DNA of 64,000 bases from Pseudoscleropodium purum (GCA_963969395.1 OZ017798.1:14810173-14874172), one strand, 5' to 3'; positions 38,154 to 51,400 are shown, counted from the first letter of the stretch. Notes: a model not told the origin generated them from the letters alone. Numbers and translations are program-made.

Positions 38154-39539
38154 ACACCTAACCTTCTACGTTTCTGTTCACTCTTAGTTTTAAGTTATAG
38201 CTGCAGAAACAGGGTGCTTAGAATTAAATACAGTTCGCATGTAACTTACTTGACACCCACAGAGAATAGGGTGAAAAATGTTCAACTGCTAGTTCAGAAA
38301 GGGTAGGCTTCTCATGCATTATTGATGCTCAGACTTTCCCGTAAAGGAAGGACACATGTGGGGATCTTTGCCGGTGAAAAAATCGTGGTTTGGAGCGGAG
38401 GTTGCTCTACCCTCCCAGGTGGTGACGATTGCTATTCAGAAAGGGATTAGAAGTGCAGTTGAGTTTCAACGCACGAGGTGTGAGAATTTTGCGTGACGGC
38501 GTAGACTAGTTTAGGAAATCTGGTTCTGATGGTAAGTGTTATGCACATGGAAATAATAAGTGGTACACCTAATATATTTTGCACTGCTGTGTGACTCCTT
38601 GAAAGACCCTTCACTTGCTCTCAGTCGCCAACACTCATGTCTGTTTACTTGGACCGACATGTTGCTTGCATTCTATCACGACGTAGTCAGCCAAAAAAAG
38701 AGCCAAAAAATTATCTTGTTGCATGATAAGTACGTCGTTTTTGTTTTTATACGAACCTTGCAAAGCATTCATCACACACTTTGTGTCCTCCGAGAAGATA
38801 CAAGGTTAATGGAACTGTGCACAAGTATCTGAGCACAATTCCCATTATTAGACTATCTTAATTGTTGCTGCATTTTGTTGGGAGTCAAAAAGAGGACTCC
38901 CAATTCTCTTATTATTATACAATCTAAATTCCTATCGGATTCCGTTGCACTTTTTTTGGACACCGTATGGATAGACTATGAATTTTCGAAGTGTTGAAAT
39001 CGGTGTACCCAAAATCGATGTTGATTTTTCGAAGTCAATCGTGGGATCTCAGGTGAACAAACTCCGGGTTTTTGTTGAATGCTATGTCCTCAGCAGTGAA
39101 TGGGCTTGTACTGATGCCAATCTTGGTATGCTAAATGAGGACCAAATGTTGATTGTGTAAGCCATCTTCCTGCGGCAGGTAATGGCATTGCATTGAATGT
39201 AACTTTTCACCTCTGCTTCAGTCAATGTAACTACAACCATTACTCATCACTCCATTAACACAAAAAACAAAACATAAAGACCAAGTTTCTCGTCTTCCAA
39301 CAAGTTATGATTGGATGCTTTCATTAACTACTCTACAGTTCATCAACAGTCTACTTCAACGTGGATTCAATAAGGTTTGAAACCAAACAATGTCATTCAA
39401 TGTTGCAAATCACTCATGCAGTACACTCCATCGCCAGAGTTGAGTTCTGTAGATCTACTAAAAGTCAGGAATTTTACTGACAACCATGTCAACCACATAG
39501 AAATCCAACTGCCCTCAAATTTCTGTGGTCCAAGAGGCG
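38154..39539. other. Convergent intergenic region between POR and the desaturase gene
   Basis: Contains the 3' UTRs of two convergent genes. Small open frames (38560-38832, 38978-39160, 39377-39559) have no recognised similarity. No repeat with defined ends was seen. Confidence 0.45.
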
Positions 39540-42500
39540 TTACAAGAATGGAGACTTGATCCCCAAAGAGCGGGCAGCTTGACGAATACCTTGCACAGCA
39601 GATTTTCCAGCTGCAATATGAGCTTCGTTCTCCTCCACTGGAACTACCTCCACCTGAGAGTTGACCCCTAAACTAGAGGCCGCCGCATTAGCTGCCAGCA
39701 AGCCGGTGACCAAGGCTTTCTCCTGGGACAGACCCCGGGCCCCGTGGGCAGCTCCGGGACCTTGCTGCAGCCAGTCGCCCGACATGAAGACGTTCTGGAA
39801 GCTTGTCGTGGTGGACGGCATGTGCTGGTGGGAGCCCGGACCAAACAGCGTCACTGCCCCTTTGAAGCGCAGCACACTGCTGTCTGTCACTTGCGCGCCT
39901 TTAAAGCCTGCCTCGCACTTCACCAAATACTCCTCCATCACCTGCAACAAGTATAATCTCATGAGAAAAGTCATTCCTTAGCAGGCAACGTGAACAAACG
40001 GAATTCAATTAGTCCCTGCTCACCAACTTTTTGTTTGCATAATGAAACGAGACTCACAAGAGCAACACAGTTAAGTCATGGTGTGTTGCTCATCTGTTTG
40101 CTTTCACTTTGAACCCAGGTCAATTCTTCTTCTGCATTCTATTTAGATTCTTCAACAAATTTGTGCTTTGGGGGAAGGGACAACAACTCATAGTTGCATG
40201 CGATCTATGAACGTTGACTTCGCTTCTTCCCCAAACTGGAATTTTGGTCCAACCTTCGTGAGGCCAAAATCTGGGCCAAAACTTAAGACCCAAAAGCATT
40301 TAGTGACCTCGAGCATTGCTAAGAAATAATTGACCACTTGTTCCCTATTAATTGGTATTTGTCCGAAGTCAAAAACTTGGAGGATAATTTCAATTCCAAT
40401 GCTTGCAGGTGTTCAATGTGGGGGTCAAAGAGGGTTGGTATGCCATTACTTAATGGGTAACTCTAATATGAAATAAGCAGAGATGGAGAGCTTTGCCCAC
40501 TCTTACTTTTTTGATGACTGCATCATCTGTCAGTGGAAGAAGCTGATTAGCATGATAGAAGTCGACCTCAAAAACACTTCCAGGCTCGTCAGCAAATTCA
40601 TCCTGCAAGACATACAACATAAGGTATCTAAGAAAATTTCAGCACGAAGAATCCTCACTAGGAACCTCTCTACAGTACCTGAGTACTTCCAAGTAGTAAT
40701 AAGAGTCCTAACGGAATGCAAATACAGGGCTGTCAAGTATTTGGTACGACACAAATGCTTCAGTGACTATGAGAACTCGCATGATGATAGCTTCCAGTTC
40801 ATGGTTTCAGCTTAAAGAAAATAGAGGGTCGTACTTGTAAAGCAGTCAAGTCAAAGAGGGTGGCCCCTGTGGTTGGCTCAAATCCAGCAAGCACGTTAGA
40901 TGGGTTCTTCAATGGAACACGTCGATCAAGCCATAACCGAACTGCAAGTACATCAACAGTGCCCAGATTTGAAACCGTTGCAAACTCTGGACGCCCTGCC
41001 AGGGCCGGAGATGCGGCTACAATCCTCTGTTTCATGAATAATTTGAAATGAGAATGCCATTCCTCATAGGAAACCGTATTCCTTGTTGTAAATATCCTGG
41101 TAATAGATGGAGAAAGGAAAGGGACGTTCTAGAGGTCAGGTAATTCAACTGGCACGGTAATTCAATGGGAACCTTACTTGCATAGCTTGAACGCCTACCG
41201 CAAATACCACTACATCCGCATCGTAGTCTTTACGCTCCCCACTGCCGTCCACTGCACAGCTTAAAAGCAGGGAAAATTTTATCTCTATTACTTGCACACA
41301 ATGACACTGGGCACTTACAAACCAAAGATGCGCACATACAAATGATCCAAATCTACATGATTTGTGGAAAAACTAGCAAACGATCTGAAAATAAATATGA
41401 ATCACAAGACTTACTAGCAACGATTCCTGTCACCTTGTTGCTTTCAACTTCATGGATGACATCCACCACACGATTATTACCCAGCACTCGACACCCTTGA
41501 GACTTGATCAGCTCAAGCCAAGGTTTGAAAATGACCTCTGCTACCGAGCCTTTACACCAACAAACGTCGAAGTCTGCTTGGTGAGCCAATACGTAGTAGT
41601 ACAACGCACCAAGAGCTGCAGCCGCTGTTAAATATGCACACGACAGATGGGTTTAGGGTAGTTGGTAAGCGATCAATGGTGCCACACAGCACAAAATTTG
41701 TGAATCCAATAGCATAGTGTACAAGAAGAGGAATCTACATAAACCATACCTGAGAGGTTTTCTCCAGGAGCGAAAAGAGTAACCAGCAGTATAGGTTGCA
41801 AAAAATCACGGTAAAGCTTTGCTGATACACCAGCTTTACGAAACAGCTCCCTTGCCGTCATTGCATCATACATAGCATATGTCTCTTCGTCCTGAAATCC
41901 ATCTCACAAAATGTTAATACATTTTTCGACATCATCCACTGGACTGTTGTAAATTCTAATGCACTGCGTTTGCTTGACGTCAAAGATGGGTACATTTGCT
42001 TCATGCAAACCTCTACAGAGCAACTGCCAATACTAATGTGCTCTGCAACCGACCTCTATCATACAGCACCATAACAAAGAGAATGGGATTAATTGTGGGT
42101 GCCTGAAGAGCCCCAAACGGTTGCAATCATAACATCCGTTGAGTGAAGGAGAAAGCAGAGACGTGTAAATCGTACTGCGTCGAATTCAAGAAGGGCTTGA
42201 AATAGTGGAAGTGCAGTGAGCCGGTCCACCATAGATAAAGTCCTGCCACCCATGACATGGTTCTATCAAAACAACCCTCTCAGGCACCTCCTCACCAATC
42301 TCACCATCGAAAAAGTAGAAACACTGAGGAAATTCATGCCAGGGCTACACAAGCTTTGGAGATTGACCGCCAGACAGCCTAAGGCAAAATCTGATCTGGT
42401 AATTGGAGAGACAGAGACACTGTTCGCAAGGTTCCAAAGATTGGCGGTCATGTGAGAACCTTTACAGAATTCACTATAATTTCAGAAGATTTCTTTATTA

Positions 42501-43638
42501 TCCTCTCTTAGGAAACTGGTCTGCCAGTGCATTTTCCAGCCTCGTGTGGCCCTGCCTTCAGTTGTTGGTTGAGTTAGGGTTAAAGAACCTGAAATAAGGC
42601 GAAGTGTACAAGAAGGAACCCAGTGGAGTGGGAAGTCGAGGAAGAGCGTTGAAAACTGGAGCCTCCACTTGAATCCCCTCGGGCGAGTAAAAGGAACTCA
42701 TGGTCCAGTCCGTGAACGGCCATACCTACCGATACAATGACACAAAGCTCAAACGCCAAATCCCACTGGCGTCATCAATACCAAACCCTAACGACGAATG
42801 AGATTGAGAGGGGACAAGAGAAGGAGAAAGAGAAGGAGAAGATAGCTACAATGTTGAGCTCTTTCAAGAGGCTGTAGATGTTGTGGTACTGCCACCTGCA
42901 CCATCCCACGTGGTCGTTAACCCCTAAAAGACCAAGGACTCGTGGTTTTAAAATGACCAATTCAATTGAACACATTGAGACAACTATAATTCAGAAGAAG
43001 TCAAATTTGATATCAACAGAATCAGTGAAAAACATTGCACATGTTGGTCACATATAAATGAAATTGGGTAACAAAATGTCCTCATACGACCTGCTCAAAA
43101 CAGCTAAAAAAACATGAGATTCAATAGGACATAATTCAGAAGGAGCATTAAGGTTAAAAGAGATCTAGAAGCAGGACAGGGCTGCAAAAGGTTGCAAAGA
43201 AGAGCAGCAACTGACCAGAAGCCCTTGAGACCAGCCTCCACGGGTCTCCCTTGAGCAGTGCGGAAGCCTGTACTCAAGCCCCCCGGCGAAGGCGACGCGT
43301 CCAACACCGTCACGCTGAGGCCAAGCTTGGTGAGCGCATGAGCAGCTCCAAACCCCGCCCATCCTCCGCCCACCACCACCGCGGTTTTCACAGCCTCTTC
43401 AAGCCTGGCTCTAAACCAACATCACAGGCCGGGAAATTCGTGAATCATCTCACTATGGAGCGAATTGCCTCGGGTAAACCCTAAAGAAAATCCGACAACG
43501 CCTGAATGCAAATTCCATAAGGTACCTTGCGGTGAGCACGCTCGAACGCCGAGACCGGCTGTGAAGGGAACCGCATTGTGGTCGGAGCTGGCCTGCTGTC
43601 CATTCTCGTGCAGTGAAGCCGAACTGCAACCCCGCCAT
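39540..43638 (-). CDS. Plastid FAD-dependent oxidoreductase, carotenoid-desaturase/amine-oxidase superfamily (11 exons, 557 aa)
   Basis: Exons in transcription order: 43638-43526, 43410-43216, 42895-42850, 42725-42589, 42242-42176, 41891-41750, 41624-41415, 41251-41178, 41026-40835, 40602-40507, 39941-39540 (TAA). They sum to 1674 nt. Residues 1-45 (Arg- and Ser-rich, almost no acidic residues) look like a chloroplast transit peptide. The FAD Rossmann motif VVVGGGWAGFGAA is at about 49-61, followed by GGLSTGF. The C-terminal FAD signature NVFMSGDW, then GARGLSQEKA, is intact. The body resembles a cyanobacterial/plastid clade related to, but distinct from, phytoene and zeta-carotene desaturases. 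The substrate cannot be read from sequence. A second in-frame ATG at 43665 would add 9 residues. Exon 3 is only 46 nt. A minisatellite lies about 105 bp 5' of the start. Confidence 0.9.
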
Positions 43639-43744
43639 GACAGCTGATACACATCTCCCATCCAATTCTGGTCAAAGAATGCTCGCAACTTGGTCCGGTC
43701 ACATTGAAGTTGAAATGTTTGCGAATTGCAAGCTGCACTTGATT

Positions 43745-43998
43745 TGCAGAATCTCAAAGACATGGCCAGAATTGCCACAAATTCAAAGGCATTGCCCAAA
43801 TTGCCACAAATCGAAGACATCGTCGGAATAACCAGAAATTCAAAGACGTTGCCAGAATTGCCAGAAATTCGAAGACATTGTCCAAATTGCCAGAAATTCA
43901 AAGACATTTCCAGAATTGCCACAAATCAAAGACATAGCTGGAAGTGCCACAAATCAAAGACATTGCAGGAATTGCCAGTAATTCAATACATTGCCGGA
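43745..43998. repeat. Minisatellite, about 30-bp unit, 8-9 copies, just 5' of the desaturase gene
   Basis: Units resemble ATTGCCAGAAATTCAAAGAC followed by ATTGYCCAA. Starts fall near 43771, 43800, 43827, 43857, 43887, 43917, 43945 and 43970, so the period is mostly 29-30 bp with some shorter units. It lies about 105 bp upstream of the start codon of the - strand desaturase gene, so in its promoter or 5' leader. The long open frame across it (43922-43422, - strand) is a by-product of the 30-bp period, which is a multiple of three. Confidence 0.75.
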
Positions 43999-44719
43999 GT
44001 TGGTAATATGGACGGTTCTCACCGAGCTTGATGGTGGAATTGATGGAGCTCAAGCAGCTTGAACTCCGTGGATATGTAACATCATTTTTCTTGAAGCTTT
44101 TTCAATAAATATCAAGCGCATGAAGTGCCCTTTTGACAACCTTCATCATCCACCCAACGGATGGTTCAGTGGATGGTTGAGCACTGGGATGAGTTAAAGT
44201 AAAATATGAAAAAAAAGTTGCGTTCGAGTACATGGGAGCTTCAAAATTGTAACTTCTTTTTAAATGGAATATGACAAAAAAGAAAGGAAAGCATTACACC
44301 ATTCATCCTTGGAAGGGCAAAGCTTATAACCATGCCATCAAATATGAGAATCCTGTATGTTACATGGTTCATTTTGTTGAAATAAATGCATGAATTTTAA
44401 TTTTTTTTCATTTTACAAAGATGAAATTGCATGTCTTCTATAAGTCATAAAAAATTCAATTTTTTGTTTTTAAGATTTGAAATTACTATAAATTTCTCAA
44501 GAAAAAGTTAATAGAATTTGTATCAAATACAAAGGATACTCAATTTTTTTTTAACTTCACTACAAGTGTACATTATTGTATAGAGCATTGTAGTGTAAAC
44601 CAAATTAAAGTGTCATTCTATCATTAGAAAATCAACAAAGTATTTTTATAGGCTCATAGTTTAATGGCAAGAAAGTATTCAAATTTTATGAATTTCTCAA
44701 ATTTTCAAATGGAGTGTAA
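43999..44719. other. AT-rich intergenic DNA
   Basis: No gene or defined repeat recognised between the minisatellite and the MITE at 44720. Confidence 0.4.
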
Positions 44720-45048
44720 CTAAGATAGGAGGTCTCTAAAGTGCCCATTTAAGAGATAAAAATGAATTTTGGGAGGTTAAACTTCTTGAAACATTTTCTA
44801 GTAAATTTTTCTTAGAAGATAAATAGAATTGGTATGTGATTCAAGTTGTTTCATGTTTTTTGGAGCTTTGTCAAATTAGTTATGAATTTTTGAAGTTGAA
44901 ATGTAGTAGTAAGTAGAAGTGTCCACTTCTTGAAATGTGCACTATTTGTACATTGCTAGTGTAATCAAAAATCAAATTATACAAATAATAAACATTTTAA
45001 GAGATGGACACTTTTAGAGCCCAAACACTTCATAACTTCCTATCTTAG
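44720..45048. mobile_element. MITE family 2, copy 2 (329 bp)
   Basis: Left end CTAAGATAGGAGGTCTCTAA, inverted at the right end as CTTCCTATCTTAG. The subterminal motif TCTCTAAAGTG is mirrored by CACTTTTAGAG. The interior is colinear with 9521-9826, most clearly around TTTTTTGGAGCTTTGTCAAA and TTTTTGAAGTTGAAATG. No target duplication was recognised. Confidence 0.65.
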
Positions 45049-45329
45049 ACAAGCATTGCAATTCTGTAAGTGTGTGAATATGAGCCTGTGAGCACTAAGC
45101 AGGAATTATAAGCATAGAAATTTGAAGAAGTACTAGAAAATTTAATAGTATTTCTAAAAATATATCCCATTTAAAAATCTTCGTCAAAATTTATTATTCT
45201 TAGTAAATTTTTGTACATATTATTATGGGCCTATTATTGTGAATATGTAGAATTAAAATAAAAATTATAATTTTTAATGTTTACTAAAATACTAAAATTA
45301 TACATTATGAAAATGATAAATTCAATTGA

Positions 45330-45920
45330 TGTGAAAGATGAATGAAGATGGAAATAACTTTGTATAGAATATTGGTTGATTACTATCTTATAGCAATGTG
45401 GGTCCTTTCGGGGTTGATAGGATTGTACAAATAATTTTCTCTTGATGCACTGTTGTTGAACTTGATTAGATTTTAGAAAAAAAAATTGTTGATAAGAATT
45501 ATTTTTATATCTAATGATATTTGTTATAGTGAATTTTATTTGGGTTTGATCATTGTCTTACAGCATTATGGATCTTTTTTAAGTCAATGGTAGGGTACCA
45601 ACACTTCCTCCTTGATTTGCAATTCAATGGACTTGTTTAGATTTTCAAGAAAAAAAATTGGTAATAGGAATTTATTATATTTGGAAAGAGCTTAATTGTA
45701 CCAAATTTCACTTTTGTTGATCGCTATCTTGTAATAGCATGGGTCCTCTCAAGGCCGATTAGGGATACCTATACTTCTATCTTGATGTGTTGATAATTAG
45801 CTTTGTGAAGATTTTGGAAGAAAATATTTGGTTGATATAGATTACTTTTGTAAGGAATAAACTTAGTTACACCAAATTGTTAATTAGTTGATCATTGTCC
45901 TCTTATGAGACCTTCTAGGG
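45330..45920 (+). repeat. Tandem array, 170-172 bp period, left part
   Basis: Diverged units are anchored on TTGATNRCTATCTTATAGCA followed by ATGTGGGTCCTTTC. Anchors start at 45376, 45546, 45717 and 45889, giving spacings of 170, 171 and 172 bp. Within each unit a CTTGATGYR(C/T)T block precedes an AGATTTT(A/G)GAAGAAAAA block. The fourth unit is interrupted at about 45920 by a candidate element and the array resumes at about 46790. Confidence 0.65.
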
Positions 45921-46789
45921 TTTAACCCTTAAACGCATAGGCATCCAAAAAGTGAATGCACCTTGGTCAACCTTGATTACAATTTTTGAAATAACTATTT
46001 TTAGAATTTGATTTCAACTATGAAAACAAAGCTTGACAAGTTTTATTTCTATTCCATTTTAAAGTTTTGAAAAATGGCAAAAATTGAAAGAGTTATTGCA
46101 ATTGAAAGCTCCATGTGTTAAATCCCAAATAACACAATATAGTGTGTTTTTCATTCATATTTTCTTTTTTTGTAAATGTATTTTGAATTTAAATTACAAA
46201 ATTATGTTTTTCATTCCATTCTTCATTTACAATAAAAAATTATAGAATATTCTAATGTATATTATATTTGATATAATTTTATTTCCAGCTTTAACTTTGA
46301 AAAATCACAATAATTTTATTTTTCCTTCAAAATTATTGAAAAAATACAAAATAAATAGAAAATTTATTTTTCTACTAGTTAAAATATAAAAAATTTGTAC
46401 ATCAATTAAATAAAAGGATAAACTTGGTTTAAAAGTCCAATTTGACTTTAAGGTGTTTGATGTGACTATTTTGGACGTAAAAAATAAAACAACCAATTGA
46501 AAATTTTTCATGCTACTCTCCATTGCTACTTTTACCTCCCAAGAAAATTTCAAATAATTTGAATTTTTTTGCTATTTTTACTCATTTATGTTCATTTTTT
46601 TGCAACAAAAATGACAACAATTGGAAATTTTCATGAAACAAATTGCAATTTCTCAAAGTGATATAGAATTCAAAGTTTGAAGTAGTAAAAATATTAGATT
46701 GTTGCTTGAATACTATTGAAAAGGCTAAAGTTAGCTTAGAAAAGAAGTTTGACCATTTCACAATCAATCAAGTCCTTAAGGGGTTAATT
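45921..46789. mobile_element. Candidate element with TTAACCC / GGGTTAA ends interrupting the tandem array
   Basis: Ends: TTTAACCCTTAAACGCATAG at 45921 and CCTTAAGGGGTTAATTC closing at about 46789, an imperfect inverted repeat. Its ends resemble those of 15480-16429. It splits the fourth unit of the 171-bp array, whose sequence resumes on the far side, which argues that it inserted there. The interior is extremely AT-rich and non-coding. Confidence 0.45.
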
Positions 46790-47110
46790 CTTCCATCTTT
46801 GATTACAGGATTGATTGGTTAATCACTCCTCTCTTGTTGCTTGGAACCTTTCAATGCTAAGAAGAGGATTGAGTAAGCCATCTTGATGTGCTACTTATTG
46901 AATTTTGTGAAATTTTAAGAAGAAAAAAAACTCACTATTATTTAGAATTTGTTTGAAATCGACTAAGGTTGTTCCATTGAGATTATGGTCACTCCCCTTT
47001 TGTTGTTGTGTACTTCTTAGCATCAAGAAGAACCTCCTAGTTGCAGGAGAGAAAAAACAACTTTTTATACCTTTTTTTCCTACATAGGGAGCTTCTCTTG
47101 GTGCCAAAAA
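46790..47110 (+). repeat. Tandem array, about 170-bp period, right part
   Basis: Continuation of the array left of the candidate element. Anchor-like sequences TTAATCACTCCTCTCTTGTT at about 46817 and TGGTCACTCCCCTTTTGTTG at about 46986 are roughly 169 bp apart. The block CATCTTGATGTGCTACTTAT followed by TTTTGTGAAATTTTAAGAAG matches the corresponding part of unit 3. Confidence 0.55.
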
Positions 47111-48486
47111 ATATCCAGTAACAAGAGGGAAGTGAATACAAAAATCAAAATCACTTCTAAAGTGTCGTTTCTAAAAATCAACAAAATTATATTTCTTAGA
47201 GCTATTTTTTCAAAAATTTAACCATAGGATCTTATTCAATAATATTAAATTAGTATACTTTCTAATATAAAAAGAATTTGACTATGTAAGTTTTGATTTA
47301 TTTGCAATCAAAGTTTAATTTCGAAAAAAATTGCATTTTTTTTCTTGATCAAAATGACTTCAGAGGGGTATATCTCAAAAAATTTATAAACAAATTTTTT
47401 TGCCTTTCCAAACGAAATGCAATAATGAGTAGTTGAGAATATACATGCTAATTTTGATAAGTAAATATTGTTCAAAGCCCAATAATCAATAGAGGTACAC
47501 TTGGCTAGAAAGACAAGAATTTCATTAGACTTAATCCATCAACCATTTGCTTCAATTAATTAATCTTTACTACTTGCACTAACCATGAAACATATATTTT
47601 TCTATAGGATGACCACTCATTGGCACATTGATTAGGTCTCTAATCTAAGATAAATTATAATGGGCATCTTTGAAGTGTTTGAGTTTGAAAAATCACCCAA
47701 ATTGAAGATTTTGTCAAAATGAAATGTTTTTGGGGGCTATGAAGGGACAACTTGTTGAACTTTGTGAGGAAAGAATTCTTTTCAAATGTTTTTTGGGAGT
47801 CTAAATAGTCCATGGAAAGAATGGCAACAACCAAAAGATGATTGTTTCATTGGACTTTTAGTAGTTAACTTGCAGTTGGTGCTTGCTTTGCTACACATTA
47901 AATATATTACTTTCATCAATCTTTAATGTGATAGAATGTAGATAAATAAAGTATATATAATCTTTAAATGAAAATATTGACATCTTTATATTATATATAT
48001 ATAGAGAGAGAGAGAGAGAAATTTAAAAAAATCTTTATATCATAAATTTTTATAGTAAATTATAAAAATCTTCATAATCATTTGAATATATTGCGATTAA
48101 GAATAAAAGAAAAAAATATATATCCAAGTTAAAATTTATACATTAGAATCTTTGTATATTTGGCTATTTGTATAGTCTTACAAAAAAGTGATAAATTTTA
48201 TAAATAGACTACATCTAAAGATGCATGCATTTGAATATCCTTCTATTGAATATAAAAGAATGTAGCAAAATGGCTACAAATATCATCCTATTATATTTAT
48301 TGATATGGTACACTACCTCAATTGAGATAGTGAAATAATGATGAACACTAAAAGAATGCAGTTGGATGGAAGGGGACGTTGTTGAAGCGTACATGAACCC
48401 TAAATATGTAGAGTTTGAGATAAACTCTTAATTTTTCCATCCACTTGATTCAGGTGTAAATATATGTAGGAATCTCCAAGACAATG
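47111..48486. other. AT-rich flank of the Helitron with an (AT)n(AG)n microsatellite
   Basis: A dinucleotide run of AT then AG lies at about 47990-48020. The region between it and the helicase pseudogene would be expected to contain the Helitron 3' end, but no hairpin followed by CTRR was found with confidence. Confidence 0.4.
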
Positions 48487-51400
48487 TCATGCAAAAACCT
48501 CATGGTAAACCACATTTTTTACCGTTTCCACGACATTTGAATTGTCATTAACAACCTTAATGTTTGCAGGATGTCTACTACAAGACAAAGTCACATATAA
48601 TTGACCATGGCTAAATACTTCATTTTGAAAATAAATGTTGACTCGATTATATAATTGGCCCTATGATTTATTGATTGTCATTGCAAAAGCACCAGTGACA
48701 AGAAATTGTTTTTGACATAGTATAAATGGTAAGTGACTATCATTACAATGATGAATGATTCTTGAAATCAACACTTCTTGACCACGATGATGCCCTTCCA
48801 CAATTTTATACAATAATATAGATGGAGATACTTGTAACAAACATAAGCAACTACCATTGTACAAATCTTTTGCTGGATTTAAATTTCTTAGTAACATCAT
48901 ATATTGACCACATTTAAGATTTAATTGATGAGGTGGCAAACCACTAAGATGTAGAGAATCTAAAAACTCTATTGGATAATGGACATGTTCATCATTTTCG
49001 TAAATAAAATCAGCACTAATACATTGATGCACATCACCAAGCATATTGTCAGTGATTTTATGGTTGATTTCTTGGGCATCATCATTTTGGACAACCAAAA
49101 TTACACACTTAGAGAAATCAATTGAATCATCAAAAATTGCATCAATGAGTCCATTTAGAGAATTTCCATGCGCAATCATTTCAAGTGGTAGATCTATCTC
49201 TAAACTGGTTTTGCCTTCACCAATATTTAATAAAAATTGTTGAAAATCCGGTTGACTTTGTAAACACATATTAGTGGTCAAATGAAAATGTTGTATTATT
49301 GAAAACAAATATAAACGTTGCAAAGAAGCCTCAATAATTTGCTTACGACCTCCACTTACAATGATAGACAAAGTTTGGCGAAAATCACCACCATATAGAA
49401 CTATAAGACCACCATTTAGAGTATCAATACCTCGAATATCTTGCAATGATCGATCTATTGCTTCGATTATAAATCTATGTCCAACACAAGCTTCATCAAG
49501 CACAGTCAATTGTACTTCACGTAAATTTTGAGTTAGTAATGATTGGGTACTAATCAAACATGTTGATTTATCATGCAATTGAAATGAAATGGTAAGAGAA
49601 GAATGTGTTGTTCGTCTTTCATGCAAAAGACAAGCAACAATTTCACTTGTTGCCATTGCCATACATCTAATACCACGACCCTGAAGATAACTTAATGTGG
49701 TATTGTATACAAAAGTCTTGCTAGTACACTCAAGGCAGTCCAAAAAAAATAACTTACATGAAGGATGGGGTTCTAAAATGACATTAGTAACTACATTGAA
49801 AACAATGCGTTGTTCTTTATTTAGTTTGTTTACATTCACTTCTGTAAAGTTCATGTTTAAATTATCTAAGTTATTGTTGTCATTAGCATCATCAACAACA
49901 TCAACAATATTTGAATAACCAAATTCATTCAAATCTTGAATGTCAAAAAACCCTTCAATGCATTTATCATTAAATGACAAATGTTCATTTATGAAAAAAA
50001 TTGCTTTGCTATAGTAATTTTGATTATTACATCAGTCATCAATCATAGTAGCAATATGTCTCTTTAACAAACCAAGAGAAACCAATGGTTGTTCAAATAC
50101 AAAAAATGTTGTAAATAATTGTTGAATTTGTTTAGGCAATGTTATGATGGTTGCCTCTTCGAGACAATTGTCCCATTCACCATCGTCTTGTAAAAGCCCT
50201 CTTGCAATACAAGCGGCTTTATATGTCGAATGTACCAGATTTTGAAAACAAAATAGGTCATCAAATGAAGTTGGTGCCTCAACATGAGTCAACAACAAAT
50301 GCAAGTAAAATAATTTGGTAGCTATAAGAAGAATGTTTACTCTACCAAATACTTTTATCTTACATTGTCTTCTTTCTCACAAATTTTTCTTCTCATTCCA
50401 TTTATAATGCAATGGAAGATCCATGTATCGAAGAAGCATATGATTGCCTTAATTTTCAGAAACAATCAAGGCATAAATGTGGTGATTGAGTTCAAAAAAC
50501 TTTGTAAGTTTGGTTTTAGTGTTTTGATCAATCACTAATTGCAGAGATGATCTCTTGGAAGATAACATATTGTTGATCGGGAAGATGAATGGATAAACGA
50601 CAAATACTATGACTCTTGTTGTTGGTTTCAAAATTAAAGAGCCTTCAACATGCTTCTTGTGCAATGACATAGTGTTCCTCTAAAAATTCCTTAATCTCAT
50701 CAACAACCTCATTTGTTTCTACAACGCCATGATTTGGACCCTTAAAAATATATTTATGGAAGTATTTCACAATTTTTACAGAACTACAAACCTTCACATT
50801 AATATGACAATTAAAATGGCCTATTAAATATGGATTGTATAGCACAACCCATCAATTGTCCAAGTGGATAATTTAACTATGCATATATTTTTCAACATAG
50901 CGACTATTACATTACAAAAAATTTCAGGCTTTAGAAAAATCGCGAGTTTTGAACTACTGGCAACTATCCAGGTGCAATTAGAGAGGAATTCTAATGTTTT
51001 TTTACTTTTTAATGAAAGCTATTGATGTGGCACTACTTGTGCCACGTCAATGCCACGTTAGGTTTTCATACTTTTTTTAATGTTTTTTTTCAAAAAAATT
51101 ATTTTTTTATTTTCCTGTAATTGCACTATAGGGTGCCAAAAAATAAATTCTTAATAGCCCTTTACAAGGCTCAGATATTTTCTAATGTTTCAATGATGAT
51201 ACAAAACATGACCATCACCATCCATCTCCGTAGTATCTCGAGATTGCATTAGATAATGCTTGGAGCATTTTCCATCTTCCATGCATGAACAACTCGGATT
51301 ATCTAAACTACATGGACCATGCATCATGTGCTTAGCAATTGCAACATAAAATTGTAATTACTTATTTGAATCAAGAATCTTAGTATATACAACTCTATCT

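Noticed and set aside
43422..43922. A 166-codon - strand open frame 5' of the desaturase gene
   Set aside because: Its N-terminal half is the translated minisatellite; the real first exon of the desaturase is in another frame and splices cleanly at 43526.
48311..48332. Near-perfect palindrome (CACTACCTCAATTGAG core) about 155 bp past the Helitron stop codon, considered as the Helitron 3' hairpin
   Set aside because: It has no loop, is AT-rich, and no CTRR end follows within the expected ~10-25 bases on the - strand.
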